64,000 nucleotides of DNA from Klebsiella electrica (GCF_006711645.1 NZ_CP041247.1:1302001-1366000); one strand, 5' to 3'; counted from the first letter of the stretch, positions 32,884-48,238 are shown. The notes: generated by a model not told the origin, from the sequence alone. Made by a program: numbers and translations.

Positions 32884-35121
32884 ATGAACATAATTAAACA
32901 ATACAGACAGTATCGGGATAAATGGTGGGCGCTTCCGCTGATCTTACCCCTGCTTTTATTGCCTCTGGCACGAGGCGCAAATACTTACGCGGAGCTGAAC
33001 GGTAATGAAGTTTCGCTTTACTACTTGCCGTTGGCGCTGGTCCAGAGTCTTATGCTGTTTTTTGATGTGGCAGCGTTGCCCGGCATTATTGTTGGTCTGC
33101 TGTGCACCGTGGCCCGGGGAATGAACCTGTGGGAATCGATTGAGGTCATTTTCCACTTTCTTATCCCGGCCGTATTATGCTGGGGCGGCTATCGGATTTT
33201 TGTGCCGCGCCGACAGCATGTTTACCACGGTAGTGTGAGTCTGATGCCATATCGTCTGTTCTGGCAAATGCTGCTGCCCTCACTCATTTTCCTCGTGCTT
33301 TCTCAGGTTGCCGAGTATCTTGGCATGCACCCGCGGACGACGGGACTGACCGGGATCGATCCGCTAAGTTTGCGCTCACTAATTACGTTTCAGGCCTTGA
33401 TGGTGGGGGGGCTTACCGGGGTTCCGCTGTGCTATTTGTTGATACGTATGCTACGCAATCCCTTTTATCTGCGGAGTTTTGTCTCACAGACAAAATTACA
33501 GGTTGATCCCAAAATTAAATGGGGTGAATTTGTTTTATGGTCGCTGTCATTGTTAATATTATTAGTATTATTATTAATACCACTGAATGGTCTGAGTACG
33601 ATATTTAGCACAAACTATACATTATCATTACTTATGCCGGTTATGTTGTGGGGGGCGATGCGCTTCGGTTATCGCTGTATCGCAATAATCTGGACGCCGG
33701 TTTTAATCATTATTATTCACTTTCATTATCGTTATTTGCCCTTTGCTCCGGGATATGACAATCAGCTGGCCATTACCTCTTCGAGCTATCTGGTGTTCTC
33801 TTTTGTTATTGCCTGTATGGCCATGCTGGCGACCCAGCAGCGCCTGATTTATGCCAGGGTACGGCGGATGGCTTTTCTCGATCCGGTTGTTCATATGCCC
33901 AATTTACGGGCGTTGACCCGGTCGCTGGACGGTTCAAGGTGGTCGGTGCTGTGCTTTTTGCGTATTCCGGAGCTGGAATTGCTGGGGCGCCATTATGGCG
34001 TTATGCTGCGCATTCAATATAAGCAAAAGCTGGCTGAACACCTGGCCGACTTACTGCAGCCGGACGAGGCCGTTCATCATCTGGCCGGACACGATCTGGT
34101 ACTCCGTCTGAACAGCAGTAACCATAAGCCGCGTATTGCCGCACTGGATGAACGTATCCGACAGTTTCGCTTTATCTGGGATGGAATGCCTCTGCAGCCT
34201 GCGGTAGGGATAAGTTACTGCAGCGTTCGCTCACCGGTGAAGCATCTCTATTTGCTTTTAGGCGAGCTGAATAATATTGCTGATATGTCCCTGACCAGCG
34301 GCCAGCCAGAAAATATGCAGCGTCGCGGCGCTATACATATCCAGCATGGCTTACGGGATAAAGTGGTGATGATAAATCAGATCCAGCAGGCGCTGGAGCA
34401 AAACCATTTTTGCCTGATGGCGCAACCGATCGTCGGTATTCGCGGTGACAACTATTATGAAGTTCTGCTGCGAATGACGGGAGATGACGGGAAGATCATT
34501 TACCCGGATAAGTTCCTCCCGTTGGCGCACGAGTTTGGCCTGTCATCACGTATTGACCTGTGGGTGCTGGAGCATACGCTCGCCTTTATGAACCAGCAGC
34601 GGAAAATTTTACCCGGGCTGCGGCTGGCGGTTAATCTTTCGCCGGTCTCCGTCAGCAGGAGCCCGTTCCCCGGCGAAGTGGAACGGCTGCTGGCGCAGTA
34701 TCATGTTGAACCGTGGCAGTTACTGTTTGAGTTAACGGAAAACCATGCGCTCAACAATCCTGAACAGGCCCGGCAAACGTTGGCGCATTTGCAGACGCTG
34801 GGGTGTCGGGTGGCTATCGATGACTTTGGTACCGGCTACGCCAGCTATGCCCGTCTTAAAAGCCTGAATGTCGATCTGCTGAAAATTGACGGCAGCTTTA
34901 TCCGCAACCTGCACTCCAGCAGTCTTGATTATCAGGTCGTGGCATCGATTTGCCATCTGGCGCGGATGAAAAATATGCAGGTGGTGGCGGAGTGCGTGGA
35001 AACGCCGGAGATTCGGCAGGCGGCGCTGTCATTGGGGATTGATTATCTGCAGGGGTATGAAATTGGTCTGCCGGTTCCACTGGCGTCTCTGGCGACGGCG
35101 GCAACTGCTAAAGCGAGCTAA
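32884..35121 (+). CDS. pdeF: cyclic-di-GMP phosphodiesterase PdeF (YfgF)
   Basis: 745 aa. The N-terminal MASE1-type membrane sensor has about eight helices (residues 15-315). A degenerate GGDEF domain follows (HHLAGHDLVLRL where GGDEF should be), then an EAL domain with EVLLRM in place of EALLR (about residue 526), NLSPVSV, E in ELTENHALN, DDFGTGYASYARLKSL, and a C-terminal LQGYEIGLPVPL. It hydrolyses c-di-GMP at the inner membrane; E. coli YfgF acts mainly without oxygen, matching the FNR box. Confidence 0.92.
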   Translation: MNIIKQYRQYRDKWWALPLILPLLLLPLARGANTYAELNGNEVSLYYLPLALVQSLMLFFDVAALPGIIVGLLCTVARGMNLWESIEVIFHFLIPAVLCWGGYRIFVPRRQHVYHGSVSLMPYRLFWQMLLPSLIFLVLSQVAEYLGMHPRTTGLTGIDPLSLRSLITFQALMVGGLTGVPLCYLLIRMLRNPFYLRSFVSQTKLQVDPKIKWGEFVLWSLSLLILLVLLLIPLNGLSTIFSTNYTLSLLMPVMLWGAMRFGYRCIAIIWTPVLIIIIHFHYRYLPFAPGYDNQLAITSSSYLVFSFVIACMAMLATQQRLIYARVRRMAFLDPVVHMPNLRALTRSLDGSRWSVLCFLRIPELELLGRHYGVMLRIQYKQKLAEHLADLLQPDEAVHHLAGHDLVLRLNSSNHKPRIAALDERIRQFRFIWDGMPLQPAVGISYCSVRSPVKHLYLLLGELNNIADMSLTSGQPENMQRRGAIHIQHGLRDKVVMINQIQQALEQNHFCLMAQPIVGIRGDNYYEVLLRMTGDDGKIIYPDKFLPLAHEFGLSSRIDLWVLEHTLAFMNQQRKILPGLRLAVNLSPVSVSRSPFPGEVERLLAQYHVEPWQLLFELTENHALNNPEQARQTLAHLQTLGCRVAIDDFGTGYASYARLKSLNVDLLKIDGSFIRNLHSSSLDYQVVASICHLARMKNMQVVAECVETPEIRQAALSLGIDYLQGYEIGLPVPLASLATAATAKAS

Positions 35122-35134
35122 CGGGGGAGAAAAC

Positions 35135-35159
35135 AGGCCGGGTGAGGTTAACCCGGCCT
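35135..35159. terminator. bidirectional terminator between yfgF and ppx
   Basis: AGGCCGGGT and ACCCGGCCT form a perfect 9-bp stem. Minus-strand reading is followed by GTTTTCT, suiting the ppx transcript; the two genes converge here. Confidence 0.7.
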
Positions 35160-35164
35160 CGGGA

Positions 35165-36703
35165 CTAATTTTTGCTGTCCGGCCCTTCTTCGGTGATTTT
35201 CAACAGCCAGTCAGGAACGCCTTCCCAGTACTGCTGCTCTTTTTCCAGATCGAGCAGCACCAGCGCATTTTGGCTGAACCAGTCGTGCGGAAAGACCAGC
35301 GTCCAGTGACTGGCTTCGGTCTTCAGCTTGAGCGTTGGCGGTGTGGTGGTCGCCTGACGCTGGTTATTCAGCAAAATACCCAGGCGTAAAAGCTGAATGA
35401 GCGGCAGGAACTGCTTTTTCTTAAACAGCGTAAAGCGGGGCAAATCGTCCAGTTTTATCGCTTTACGATGATAGCGAACCAGCGTCGCCATCAGCATTTG
35501 CTGCTCCTGATTGAAGCCAGGCAAATCGCTGTTTTGTAGAATATAAGCTGAGTGACGGTGCATTCCGCTGTGGTTAATATTCAGCCCCACTTCGTGGAGC
35601 ATCACCGCCCATTTCAGCAATGCCGACAGGTTCGGGTTGTCCAGTTTGGGGTTCTGTTCCTGCCACTGTTCGAACATATGGGTCGTGGTTTCCAGCACCC
35701 GACGCGCCTGCTCGCGGTCAATATTGTACTGGTTTGCCAGGCTTTGCGCGGTGCGGCTGCGAATATCCTGATGGCGAAAACGTCCTTCCATCTCATACAG
35801 CACGCCTTCGCGCAGCGCGCCATCGGACAGGCGCAGCTCTTTGATCGCCAGAGCGTCGAAAACGCCGCAGAGGATAGCCAGACCCGGAGCAAACACCGCT
35901 TTGCGTTCTTCCGACAGACCCGGCAGGCTGAGCGCGTCAAAGTTTTTATACTTCAACACTTCACTCACCAGCATTTCCAGGCGCTCCGGAGTGATAAAAC
36001 CGTCTTTCTCACCCATGGCGATCAGCACTTCCTGTGCCGCTTTAATGGTGCCGGATGCGCCCAGCGCCACATTCCAGCCCTGGATGCGGAACTGCCACGC
36101 CAGCGTTTCCAGTTTCTGCACGGCCGACAGGCGCGCGCGCTGGAAATTCTCTTTATTGATGGTGCCGCCAGGGAAATAGATCTGCGAGAAGCTGACGCAG
36201 CCCATACGACGGCTCTCAACCAGACGCGGTTCGAAATCCTCGCCGATCACCAGCTCCGTCGACCCCCCGCCGATATCGATGACCAGCTTACGGCCCCGTT
36301 CCGGCTGCGTATGCTCGACGCCCATAAAAATCAGCCGCGCTTCTTCGTTACCGGAGATTATCTCTATCGGATAGGGCATCACCTGTTCCGCGCGCTTAAG
36401 AAATTCCGCGGCGTTGGTGGCCTGGCGTAAGGTGTGTGTCCCGACGATGCAGACGCTGGAGGGAGAAAAACCCTGCAGGCGTTCGGCAAACAGCGACAGG
36501 CAGTTCAGCCCGCGGGCGATCGCCTCTTCGCTGAGCACGGAATTTTCATCCAGTCCATCGGCCAGGTGAACCCGCTGTTTCAGGCGACCGATGATCTGCA
36601 TGGCTCCGTCGACGACACGGGCGATCACCATATGAAAACTGTTTGAACCAAGGTCGACCGCAGCGAACTCCTGCGGACGAGGGGTTTTTTCGTTTATTGG
36701 CAT
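35165..36703 (-). CDS. ppx: exopolyphosphatase
   Basis: 512 aa, one short of E. coli Ppx. The ASKHA fold begins [17 protein letters not shown]; the second phosphate loop is [15 protein letters not shown]; the HD-like C-terminal part has [21 protein letters not shown]. It releases orthophosphate from polyphosphate ends and also acts on pppGpp. Starts 3 bp after the ppk stop in the ppk-ppx operon. Confidence 0.95.
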   Translation of the reverse strand: MPINEKTPRPQEFAAVDLGSNSFHMVIARVVDGAMQIIGRLKQRVHLADGLDENSVLSEEAIARGLNCLSLFAERLQGFSPSSVCIVGTHTLRQATNAAEFLKRAEQVMPYPIEIISGNEEARLIFMGVEHTQPERGRKLVIDIGGGSTELVIGEDFEPRLVESRRMGCVSFSQIYFPGGTINKENFQRARLSAVQKLETLAWQFRIQGWNVALGASGTIKAAQEVLIAMGEKDGFITPERLEMLVSEVLKYKNFDALSLPGLSEERKAVFAPGLAILCGVFDALAIKELRLSDGALREGVLYEMEGRFRHQDIRSRTAQSLANQYNIDREQARRVLETTTHMFEQWQEQNPKLDNPNLSALLKWAVMLHEVGLNINHSGMHRHSAYILQNSDLPGFNQEQQMLMATLVRYHRKAIKLDDLPRFTLFKKKQFLPLIQLLRLGILLNNQRQATTTPPTLKLKTEASHWTLVFPHDWFSQNALVLLDLEKEQQYWEGVPDWLLKITEEGPDSKN

Positions 36704-36706
36704 AGG

Positions 36707-38767
36707 TTAGTCGGGTTGTTCGAGTGATTTGAGATAGTCGTAGATCGCCAGCTGTGCACGCACTTTACGGCGATTGCCGCGCGGTACATAGCGATTACTC
36801 AGTTCTTTATCAAGATAGCGTGCTTTGACCGTATCGTTGAATAAGAGATCAAAAATATCCAGTACGCGCTGTTTTAAACGTGGATCCAGCAGCGGCACGG
36901 CGACCTCAATACGGTAGTCAATATTGCGCGTCATCCAGTCAGCAGAGGAGAGCCAAACCTGTTTATCACCGCCGTTTTCGAAAACATAGACACGATCGTG
37001 CTCAAGGAAACGGTCGACGATACTGATGACGCGAATGTTTTCGCTGATCCCTTCCAGCCCAGGAATCAGAGAGCACATACCACGAATCAACAGGTTAACG
37101 GGAACCCCGGAACTAGATGCGGCATACAGCCGGTCCACCAGGCCTTTATCGACCAGGTTATTCAGCTTCAGCGTGATGCCGGAAGGCTGGCCATTCTGGG
37201 CGTTGGCGATTTCTCTGTCGATCATCTCATACAGCAGGCGGCGCGAGTTCTGCGGCGAAACCAGCAGGTAATCGAAGCTCACCGGGCGGTATGGGTTTTC
37301 GATAAAGTTAAAGACGCGGCGCACTTCATTGGTGATACGCGCATCTGCCGTCAGCAGCGAATAGTCGGTGTACAGACGGGCGGTTTTTTCGTTGAAGTTA
37401 CCGGTCCCGATATGCGCGTAGCGGACGACTTCTTCACCCTCTTTACGCGAGATCAGGAACAGCTTGGCGTGAATTTTCAGCCCCGGTGCCGAGAAGATAA
37501 CGTGTACGCCCGCTTCGGTCAGACGTTTGGCCCAGTGAATGTTGGCCTCTTCGTCGAAACGCGCCTGCAGTTCCACAACGACGGTGACTTTCTTACCGTT
37601 GTGGGCGGCATGAATCATGGCGTCAATAATGCGCGAATCTTTGGCTACACGGTAGATATTGATTTTGATAGCCAGCACGCTCGGGTCGAAAGAGGCCTGA
37701 CGCAGTAATTCCAGCACGTGTTCAAAGGTATGGTACGGATAGTAAAGCAACACGTCGCGTTCGCGAATAGCGTCAAATCCGTTGCGGAATTTATCAAACC
37801 ACAGGTGACGCAGGCGCGGCATTGGCTTGTTGACCAGATTGGCTTTGCCCACATTCGGGAAGCCGATAAAGTCTTTAAAATTGTGGTAGCGACCGCCTGG
37901 CAGCATGGAGTCATAGTTGGAGATAGAGAGCTTATCACGCAACATTTCAACCATCGCATCCGGCATATCGCGCTGATAGACAAAACGCACGGGCTCTGCG
38001 GTCAGACGCTGTTTCAGACTGGAGGACATGAGCTCCATCAGGCTTGATTCCATCTCGTGCACCAAATCATATTCAGCGTCACGGGTCATCTTCATCGAAT
38101 AAGCGTTGAGCGCGTCGTAATCGAAGAAACCTTTAAAGATATCATCCAGACAATAGCGTAGGATATTATCAAGAAGAATCATTGGCTTGCGTCGGCGTGG
38201 GGCTTCCGGCGGCAGGTTAACAAAACGCGGAACTTTATCTGACGGAATTTCCAGCAGGGAATAATTGATGGTTTCACCGCGGATAATCTCAACGGCCAGA
38301 TAGGTGTAATCATCTTTCAGGAATTGCACCAGATCCGTTTCGCGATTAATCAGGATTGGCGTAATGTGCTGGCGAAGATACGTCTTAAAGTAATTACGCA
38401 GCCAGGACTGCTGATTGACGGATAGCTGGCGTTCATTAATCAGGAAAATCTGATTACGCGCCATTTCCAGCAGCAGCTCATTATACAGGCTGTCAAATTC
38501 CTGATCGGCCTTCAATACGCGGGCCTGAATTTTGCCTAACAAATGGCGAGAATGGGCGGTACTGCCTTGTTCTTCGCTAATTATGATGCGGCGCTTAAGT
38601 TCAGCGAAGCGCACTTTATAAAATTCATCGAGGTTGTTGGAGTAGATGCCCAAAAAGCGCATGCGCTCAATCAGTGGGTTACTTTTATCCGCGGCTTCCT
38701 GAAGTACGCGTTCGTTAAAGGACAACCAGCTGAGTTCTTTCTCGATATATAGCTTTTCCTGGCCCAT
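36707..38767 (-). CDS. ppk1: polyphosphate kinase 1
   Basis: 686 aa (688 in E. coli). N-domain ([15 protein letters not shown]), head domain, and two phospholipase-D-like catalytic domains. The autophosphorylated His is in [21 protein letters not shown]. Reversibly polymerises ATP gamma-phosphate into polyphosphate. First gene of ppk-ppx. Confidence 0.95.
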   Translation of the reverse strand: MGQEKLYIEKELSWLSFNERVLQEAADKSNPLIERMRFLGIYSNNLDEFYKVRFAELKRRIIISEEQGSTAHSRHLLGKIQARVLKADQEFDSLYNELLLEMARNQIFLINERQLSVNQQSWLRNYFKTYLRQHITPILINRETDLVQFLKDDYTYLAVEIIRGETINYSLLEIPSDKVPRFVNLPPEAPRRRKPMILLDNILRYCLDDIFKGFFDYDALNAYSMKMTRDAEYDLVHEMESSLMELMSSSLKQRLTAEPVRFVYQRDMPDAMVEMLRDKLSISNYDSMLPGGRYHNFKDFIGFPNVGKANLVNKPMPRLRHLWFDKFRNGFDAIRERDVLLYYPYHTFEHVLELLRQASFDPSVLAIKINIYRVAKDSRIIDAMIHAAHNGKKVTVVVELQARFDEEANIHWAKRLTEAGVHVIFSAPGLKIHAKLFLISRKEGEEVVRYAHIGTGNFNEKTARLYTDYSLLTADARITNEVRRVFNFIENPYRPVSFDYLLVSPQNSRRLLYEMIDREIANAQNGQPSGITLKLNNLVDKGLVDRLYAASSSGVPVNLLIRGMCSLIPGLEGISENIRVISIVDRFLEHDRVYVFENGGDKQVWLSSADWMTRNIDYRIEVAVPLLDPRLKQRVLDIFDLLFNDTVKARYLDKELSNRYVPRGNRRKVRAQLAIYDYLKSLEQPD

Positions 38768-38837
38768 TACAACTCACACTCCGGTTGATTGATGTTGCTT
38801 TTTCATTATGGCGAGCTTTGCCATTGAATGTCCAACT

Positions 38838-38857
38838 ATGTCAAAGAAGTATGACAG
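38838..38857 (-). promoter_or_regulatory. pho-box-like site upstream of ppk
   Basis: Minus strand CTGTCATACTTCTTTGACAT has one good CTGTCAT half and one degenerate half, 71 bp before ppk. ppk-ppx of Klebsiella and E. coli is reported to be PhoB-responsive, but the second half-site here is weak. Confidence 0.35.
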
Positions 38858-39010
38858 TTTTCTTTCAATATGCTGTGAACAAAAACGATGGCGAGCGAGT
38901 GCCGGTTTTGTGTACAAAACAAGGCTGTTCCTGAATATAAACGGGGCAAAAATCATCTCTGATTTGAACAACATAGGGGGAAAGCGGCAGGCGGTGCATC
39001 GATAAAATAC

Positions 39011-39033
39011 GCCTCTGGCGGAGAGCCGGAGGC
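39011..39033 (-). terminator. terminator of purMN
   Basis: GCCTCtGGC and GCCgGAGGC form a 9-bp stem (one wobble) with a GGAGA loop. On the minus strand it is followed by GTATTTTATC, just after purN. Confidence 0.7.
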
Positions 39034-39041
39034 ACTGATGA

Positions 39042-43317
<4,276 letters not shown>

Positions 43318-43340
43318 AACGCCCCTCAGGCTTCGTACCA

Positions 43341-43363
43341 CCCCGCCCGTGCGGGGTTTTTTT
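43341..43363 (+). terminator. terminator of the bglK operon
   Basis: CCCCGC-CCGT-GCGGGG with seven T following, 23 bp past the stop. Confidence 0.9.
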
Positions 43364-43452
43364 ATTTTGATTTATACTGGCTCAGGCAGCGCAAAGCATT
43401 TTGGTTGATCCCGGTCAAACATATCGGCTATGGCGCAAATGGAAAAAAGCGG

Positions 43453-43474
43453 TATAATCCCGCGATTTTTTTTG
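43453..43474 (+). promoter_or_regulatory. upp-uraA -10 and T8 initial transcribed region
   Basis: TATAAT (43453-43458) is followed at start-site distance by GATTTTTTTTG (43464-43474). In E. coli upp and codBA, UTP-sensitive start selection with reiterative U addition at such a sequence lowers expression when UTP is high; the element is preserved here. Confidence 0.75.
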
Positions 43475-43500
43475 TGGCTGCCCCTCAGAGGAGAAAGAAA

Positions 43501-44127
43501 ATGAAGATTGTGGAAGTGAAACACCCGCTCGTCAAACACAAGCTGGGCCTGATGCGTGAGCACGACATCAGCACCAAACGCTTCCGTGAACTTGCCTCTG
43601 AGGTAGGTAGCTTACTGACGTATGAAGCCACTGCCGATCTGGAGACAGAGAAAGTCACCATCGAAGGCTGGAATGGCCCGGTAGAAATCGAGCAGATCAA
43701 AGGGAAGAAAATCACCGTTGTGCCGATTCTGCGCGCCGGTCTGGGGATGATGGAAGGGGTTCTGGAGCACGTACCGAGCGCGCGTATCAGCGTGGTGGGG
43801 ATCTATCGTGACGAAGAGACGCTGGCGCCGGTGCCTTATTTCCAGAAGCTGGTGTCGAATATCGATGAGCGCATGGCGCTGGTGGTTGACCCGATGCTGG
43901 CAACCGGTGGTTCGATGATCGCCACCATCGACCTGCTGAAAAAAGCGGGCTGTTCCAGCATTAAGGTGCTGGTTCTGGTGGCGGCGCCGGAAGGGATTGC
44001 CGCGCTGGAGAAAGCGCATCCGGATGTTGAGATGTATACCGCATCCATTGACCAGGGCCTCAACGAGCACGGATACATTATTCCGGGGCTCGGCGATGCC
44101 GGCGATAAGATTTTTGGTACCAAGTGA
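43501..44127 (+). CDS. upp: uracil phosphoribosyltransferase
   Basis: 208 aa, the E. coli length. PRPP-binding loop [15 protein letters not shown] and uracil-binding C-terminus [25 protein letters not shown]. Converts uracil and PRPP to UMP. RBS GAGGAG. First gene of upp-uraA. Confidence 0.97.
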   Translation: MKIVEVKHPLVKHKLGLMREHDISTKRFRELASEVGSLLTYEATADLETEKVTIEGWNGPVEIEQIKGKKITVVPILRAGLGMMEGVLEHVPSARISVVGIYRDEETLAPVPYFQKLVSNIDERMALVVDPMLATGGSMIATIDLLKKAGCSSIKVLVLVAAPEGIAALEKAHPDVEMYTASIDQGLNEHGYIIPGLGDAGDKIFGTK

Positions 44128-44143
44128 TTGCATCGATAATAAG

Positions 44144-44172
44144 AAGCCGACTTTAAGAGTCGGCTTTTTTTT
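44144..44172 (+). terminator. attenuating hairpin between upp and uraA
   Basis: AAGCCGACT-TTAAG-AGTCGGCTT, a perfect 9-bp stem with a T-run, 16 bp after upp. As upp and uraA are normally co-transcribed, it probably acts as a partial terminator. Confidence 0.8.
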
Positions 44173-44223
44173 GAATAAAACAAACTCACAGCAACTAATA
44201 AACGACTCTTAGAGGAAAACGCT

Positions 44224-45513
44224 ATGACGCGCCGCGCAATCGGGGTGAGTGAAAGACCGCCGCTTTTACAGACTATCCCACTGAGTTTGCAGCATCTGTT
44301 CGCTATGTTTGGCGCAACGGTTCTGGTGCCCGTTCTGTTTCATATCAACCCGGCTACCGTTCTGCTGTTTAACGGCATTGGGACATTGCTGTACCTTTTC
44401 ATCTGTAAGGGCAAAATCCCGGCCTATCTCGGATCGAGCTTCGCGTTTATCTCCCCGGTTCTGCTGCTGCTGCCGTTGGGGTATGAAGTGGCGCTGGGTG
44501 GCTTCATTATGTGCGGCGCTCTGTTCTGCATCGTCTCCTTTATTGTCAAAAAAGCCGGCACCGGCTGGCTGGACGTGATGTTCCCGCCGGCGGCCATGGG
44601 GGCCATTGTCGCGGTTATCGGTCTCGAACTGGCGGGCGTCGCGGCGAATATGGCCGGTTTGCTACCAGCCGACGGGCAATCGCCGGATAGCAAAACCATC
44701 ATTATTTCGATGGTGACGCTGGCGGTGACGGTCTTCGGTTCGGTGCTGTTTCGCGGTTTCCTCGCCATTATCCCGATTCTGATTGGCGTGCTGGTGGGCT
44801 ACGCGCTCTCCTTTGTGATGGGCGTTGTCGACACCACGCCGATTGCCGAGGCGCACTGGTTTGCCCTGCCGACGTTCTACACGCCGCGCTTTGAGTGGTT
44901 TGCGATTTTCACCATTCTGCCCGCCGCGCTGGTGGTGATTGCCGAGCACGTCGGCCACCTGGTGGTAACGGCGAATATCGTTAAAAAAGATCTGATCCGC
45001 GATCCGGGGCTGCATCGTTCGATGTTTGCTAACGGCCTGTCGACGATGATCTCTGGCTTCTTTGGCTCGACGCCCAACACCACGTACGGTGAGAATATCG
45101 GCGTCATGGCGATCACCCGCGTCTACAGCACTTGGGTTATCGGCGGGGCGGCGATTATCGCCATTCTGCTCTCCTGCGTCGGCAAGCTGGCGGCGGCGAT
45201 TCAGATAATCCCGCTGCCGGTAATGGGTGGCGTTTCGCTGCTGCTGTACGGCGTGATTGGTGCCTCCGGGATTCGCGTGCTGATCGAATCGAAAGTGGAC
45301 TACAACAAGGCGCAGAATTTGATTCTGACCTCCGTGATCCTGATCATTGGCGTCAGCGGCGCGAAAGTACACATTGGCGCGGCGGAGCTGAAAGGCATGG
45401 CGCTGGCGACAATTGTCGGCGTGGGCCTGAGCCTGATTTTCAAACTGATCGGCGTCCTGCGCCCGGAAGAGGTTGTGCTGGATGCGGCCGACAGTACAGA
45501 AGTAAAACATTGA
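44224..45513 (+). CDS. uraA: uracil:proton symporter
   Basis: 429 aa, 14-helix NCS2 transporter. PLSLQHLFAMFGATVLVPVLF at the start and the substrate-site Glu in VVIAEHVGHLVVT, then GLSTMISGFFGSTPNTTYGENIGVMA are family hallmarks. Imports uracil for Upp. Same operon. Confidence 0.96.
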   Translation: MTRRAIGVSERPPLLQTIPLSLQHLFAMFGATVLVPVLFHINPATVLLFNGIGTLLYLFICKGKIPAYLGSSFAFISPVLLLLPLGYEVALGGFIMCGALFCIVSFIVKKAGTGWLDVMFPPAAMGAIVAVIGLELAGVAANMAGLLPADGQSPDSKTIIISMVTLAVTVFGSVLFRGFLAIIPILIGVLVGYALSFVMGVVDTTPIAEAHWFALPTFYTPRFEWFAIFTILPAALVVIAEHVGHLVVTANIVKKDLIRDPGLHRSMFANGLSTMISGFFGSTPNTTYGENIGVMAITRVYSTWVIGGAAIIAILLSCVGKLAAAIQIIPLPVMGGVSLLLYGVIGASGIRVLIESKVDYNKAQNLILTSVILIIGVSGAKVHIGAAELKGMALATIVGVGLSLIFKLIGVLRPEEVVLDAADSTEVKH

Positions 45514-45519
45514 TCCGAC

Positions 45520-45544
45520 AACCGGGCGGCGATCCCGCCCGGTT
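45520..45544 (+). terminator. hairpin after uraA
   Basis: AACCGGGCGG and CCGCCCGGTT form a perfect 10-bp stem with a 5-nt loop 6 bp past the stop; only a short pyrimidine tail follows, so termination may need Rho or be incomplete. Confidence 0.65.
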
Positions 45545-45607
45545 CTCTCAAGGCATACTTCGTGATAAACTCTCCGCGTTTTTCTGTAAGCCTATGATGA
45601 GGTCCAT

Positions 45608-46309
45608 CTGAACGCACCGGCACAGCTCTCTCTGCCACTGTATCTTCCCGATGATGAAACTTTCGCAAGTTTTTGGCCGGGTGATAATCCTTCTCTTCTT
45701 GCTGCCTTACAGAATGTGTTGCGGCAGGAACATAGCGGATACATCTATATCTGGTCACGCGAAGGGGCGGGGCGCAGTCACTTGTTACATGCCGCCTGTG
45801 CGGAGCTTTCCCAGCGCGGCGACGCGGTGGGCTATGTTCCACTGGATAAGCGTACGTGGTTTGTACCGGAAGTGCTCGACGGGATGGAGCAGCTTTCGCT
45901 GGTCTGTATTGACAATATCGAGTGCGTGGCCGGCGACGAGCCGTGGGAAATGGCCATTTTCAACCTCTATAACCGGATCCTCGAATCGGGTAAAACGCGT
46001 TTGCTGATTACCGGCGATTGTCCGCCGCGCCAGCTGAATCTCGGGTTGCCGGATCTGGCGTCGCGCCTCGACTGGGGGCAAATCTACAAGCTACAGCCGC
46101 TGTCGGATGAAGATAAGCTGCAGGCGCTACAGCTGCGCGCGCGCCTGCGGGGTTTTGAGATGCCGGAAGACGTCTGTCGTTTCTTGCTCAAGCGGTTAGA
46201 TCGTGAAATGCGCTCGCTGTTTATGACCCTCGATCAGCTCGATCATGCGTCGATCACCGCGCAGCGTAAATTGACCATTCCTTTCGTCAAAGAGATCCTC
46301 AAACTCTAG
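45608..46309 (+). CDS. hda: DnaA inactivator Hda, CTG start
   Basis: 233 aa when started at the CTG at 45608, matching E. coli Hda, which is known to use CUG. Only this start includes the clamp-binding motif QLSLPL (residues 6-11), needed to dock on DNA-loaded DnaN. A DnaA-like AAA+ domain follows ([48 protein letters not shown]). ATGAGG lies before the CTG. Stimulates hydrolysis of ATP-DnaA after initiation. The first ATG-type starts in this frame would delete the motif. Confidence 0.93.
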   Translation: MNAPAQLSLPLYLPDDETFASFWPGDNPSLLAALQNVLRQEHSGYIYIWSREGAGRSHLLHAACAELSQRGDAVGYVPLDKRTWFVPEVLDGMEQLSLVCIDNIECVAGDEPWEMAIFNLYNRILESGKTRLLITGDCPPRQLNLGLPDLASRLDWGQIYKLQPLSDEDKLQALQLRARLRGFEMPEDVCRFLLKRLDREMRSLFMTLDQLDHASITAQRKLTIPFVKEILKL

Positions 46310-46405
46310 CCGGGCTGGATCTCTGCTATCGCCCCCAATCCGCGACCCTCGCGTGAAGAGGTCACTCGCTGCGCCATCACGACAAACCGCGATGGCGCAT
46401 CGGCA

Positions 46406-46765
46406 TCAGTTGACGATTTCCAGAACCTGCTCCGGCGGTCGGCCGATCCGCGCCTGGCCATGGCTGACGACGATCGGGCGCTCCATCAGCTTCGGGTTAT
46501 CGACGATGGCCTGAATCAGCGCGTCCTCGCTAAGCTGCGGGTCGGCGAGCTGCAGGGTTTTATACAGCTCCTCTTTCTGACGCATCAGTTCGCGGGCGCT
46601 GGCCATGCCGAGCATTTTCAACAGCTGGCGCAGGGTGTCTGCATCCGGCGGCGTCTCCAGATAGAGTACGACGTCAGGATCGATACCGTTAGCTTTCAAC
46701 AGGCTTAAGGTGTCGCGGCTCTTGGAGCAGCGGGGATTGTGATAGATTTTTACCGCGTCGGACAT
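46406..46765 (-). CDS. yfgD: ArsC-family reductase-like protein YfgD
   Basis: 119 aa. Thioredoxin-like fold with active-site Cys13 in IYHNPRCSKSRDTL and PIVVSHGQARIGRPPEQ. Belongs to the ArsC/Spx superfamily; arsenate reductase activity is annotated by similarity. Immediately downstream of bepA, same strand. Confidence 0.9.
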   Translation of the reverse strand: MSDAVKIYHNPRCSKSRDTLSLLKANGIDPDVVLYLETPPDADTLRQLLKMLGMASARELMRQKEELYKTLQLADPQLSEDALIQAIVDNPKLMERPIVVSHGQARIGRPPEQVLEIVN

Positions 46766-46774
46766 GTCGTCTCC

Positions 46775-48238
46775 TTACATTTTTTGATACGGGCGGAATC
46801 GTTCCTGCAGCTGGCGCAGCTGGTCGATACGCGCGTCGTAGCGCGCCTGCTGCAAACTGCCCAGTTTCACCTGCGAACTGGCGCTGCTCAATAGAGTAAT
46901 CGCCTGATCGAGCTGGCCGACCAGCGCCATACCTTCTGCGCGTGCCGCCAGCTCCTGGTCACGATGGCCGAGCGCGGCTTCAGCCTGCGCCAGCAGATCC
47001 CAACCGTTGCTGTCATCTTTGTAGCTAAAGGTATACCGGTTGAGGATTTTCTCCGCTTCCGCCGCTTGCCCGCCCTGTAAATATGCGTTGGCAAGGTTCA
47101 GCTGCAGAACCGGGTTGGTGCGAATTTCGCGGGCATTTTTCAGGCGGTTAATCGCATCGGCCGTTTTCTTCTGTCCGAGATCGATATCGGTTGCCAGGTC
47201 GAGATACCACGCGTTCTGCGGATCGGCGCTCAGCAGAGGCTGCAGCGTTTTGCGCGCCAGATCGTAATTATTGCTTTCCATGGCCAGCAGCGCTCGCCCG
47301 TACTGGGAGGCGTGCTGTTCGCGGATATTGCCTTTCGCCCACGCGTTCAGCAGATCATCGCCAAGCTTATTTTCCCCGGAGTTATACATTCCCAGGGTTC
47401 TGGCCTTGGCGAGGTAAAAATCGGCGGAAGACTGGACAACCACAGGACGCATCTGGTTCGCGCGGTTGCGGGCGTCAGACAGACGACTCTCCGGCAGGGG
47501 GTGAGTCAGCAGCATTTCCGGCGGACGGGTCGAGTAGCGCGACTCGTCGAGCAGTTTCCCCATAAAGGCCGGCATCGCCTGCGGATCAAAGCCGGAGCGC
47601 TGCAGCACCTGAATCCCGATGCGGTCAGCCTCTTCTTCGTTTTGACGGGTAAAACTGATCATCCCCTGCTGGGTCCCCGCCAGGGTACCGGTGAGCGCCG
47701 CCATACCGGCCTGCGGGCTGGCCATCGCCAGCAGAATCGAGCCCAGCGCACCGACCCAGGTCAGCGGGGCGTTGCGTTTTTGATCTTCCATCGCCCGCGC
47801 GAGGTGGCGCTGCGTCACGTGGGAGATTTCGTGCGCCATGACCGACGCCAGTTCGCTTTCGGTATCGGAATAGCGGAACAGAGCGGAGTGCAGCACGACA
47901 TTGCCGCCAAAGAAAGCAAAGGCGTTAATCTGGTCGTTATTAATCAGATAAAAGTGAAAAGGGGTACGAACAGAGTTAGCGTGCGCGACCAGACGCATAC
48001 CTAATCCATTAATATATTGCACCAGCAGAGGGTCGTTGATGAGCGGCGCGCTACCGCGTAGCTGACGCACATAGTAGTCCCCCATCTGCATTTCCTGGCC
48101 AATAGAGAGCGTGCTTCCCGCAGAGGTTCCCATATCGGGCAGGGTATCTGCGGAGTCAGCAAAAGCAGGCAAAATTGAACCCAGCGTCAGCGACGCTATG
48201 ACGGTTGCCACCAGCGTTTTCTTTAACTGCCTGAACAT
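46775..48238 (-). CDS. bepA: beta-barrel assembly-enhancing protease BepA
   Basis: 487 aa, E. coli length. Signal peptide ([19 protein letters not shown]), M48 metalloprotease domain with HEISH in [18 protein letters not shown] and the distal Glu in NEEEADRIG, then TPR repeats to the C-terminus. It degrades or rescues stalled LptD at the BAM complex in the periplasm. Start at 48238 (MFRQLKK) fits the signal peptide; an upstream ATG at 48298 is rejected. Confidence 0.95.
   Translation of the reverse strand: MFRQLKKTLVATVIASLTLGSILPAFADSADTLPDMGTSAGSTLSIGQEMQMGDYYVRQLRGSAPLINDPLLVQYINGLGMRLVAHANSVRTPFHFYLINNDQINAFAFFGGNVVLHSALFRYSDTESELASVMAHEISHVTQRHLARAMEDQKRNAPLTWVGALGSILLAMASPQAGMAALTGTLAGTQQGMISFTRQNEEEADRIGIQVLQRSGFDPQAMPAFMGKLLDESRYSTRPPEMLLTHPLPESRLSDARNRANQMRPVVVQSSADFYLAKARTLGMYNSGENKLGDDLLNAWAKGNIREQHASQYGRALLAMESNNYDLARKTLQPLLSADPQNAWYLDLATDIDLGQKKTADAINRLKNAREIRTNPVLQLNLANAYLQGGQAAEAEKILNRYTFSYKDDSNGWDLLAQAEAALGHRDQELAARAEGMALVGQLDQAITLLSSASSQVKLGSLQQARYDARIDQLRQLQERFRPYQKM

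Noticed and set aside
46371..46400. Terminator between hda and yfgD (TGCGCCATC / GATGGCGCA)
   Set aside because: A 9-bp inverted repeat exists but neither strand has a T-run; it may only be a convergent-gene hairpin.
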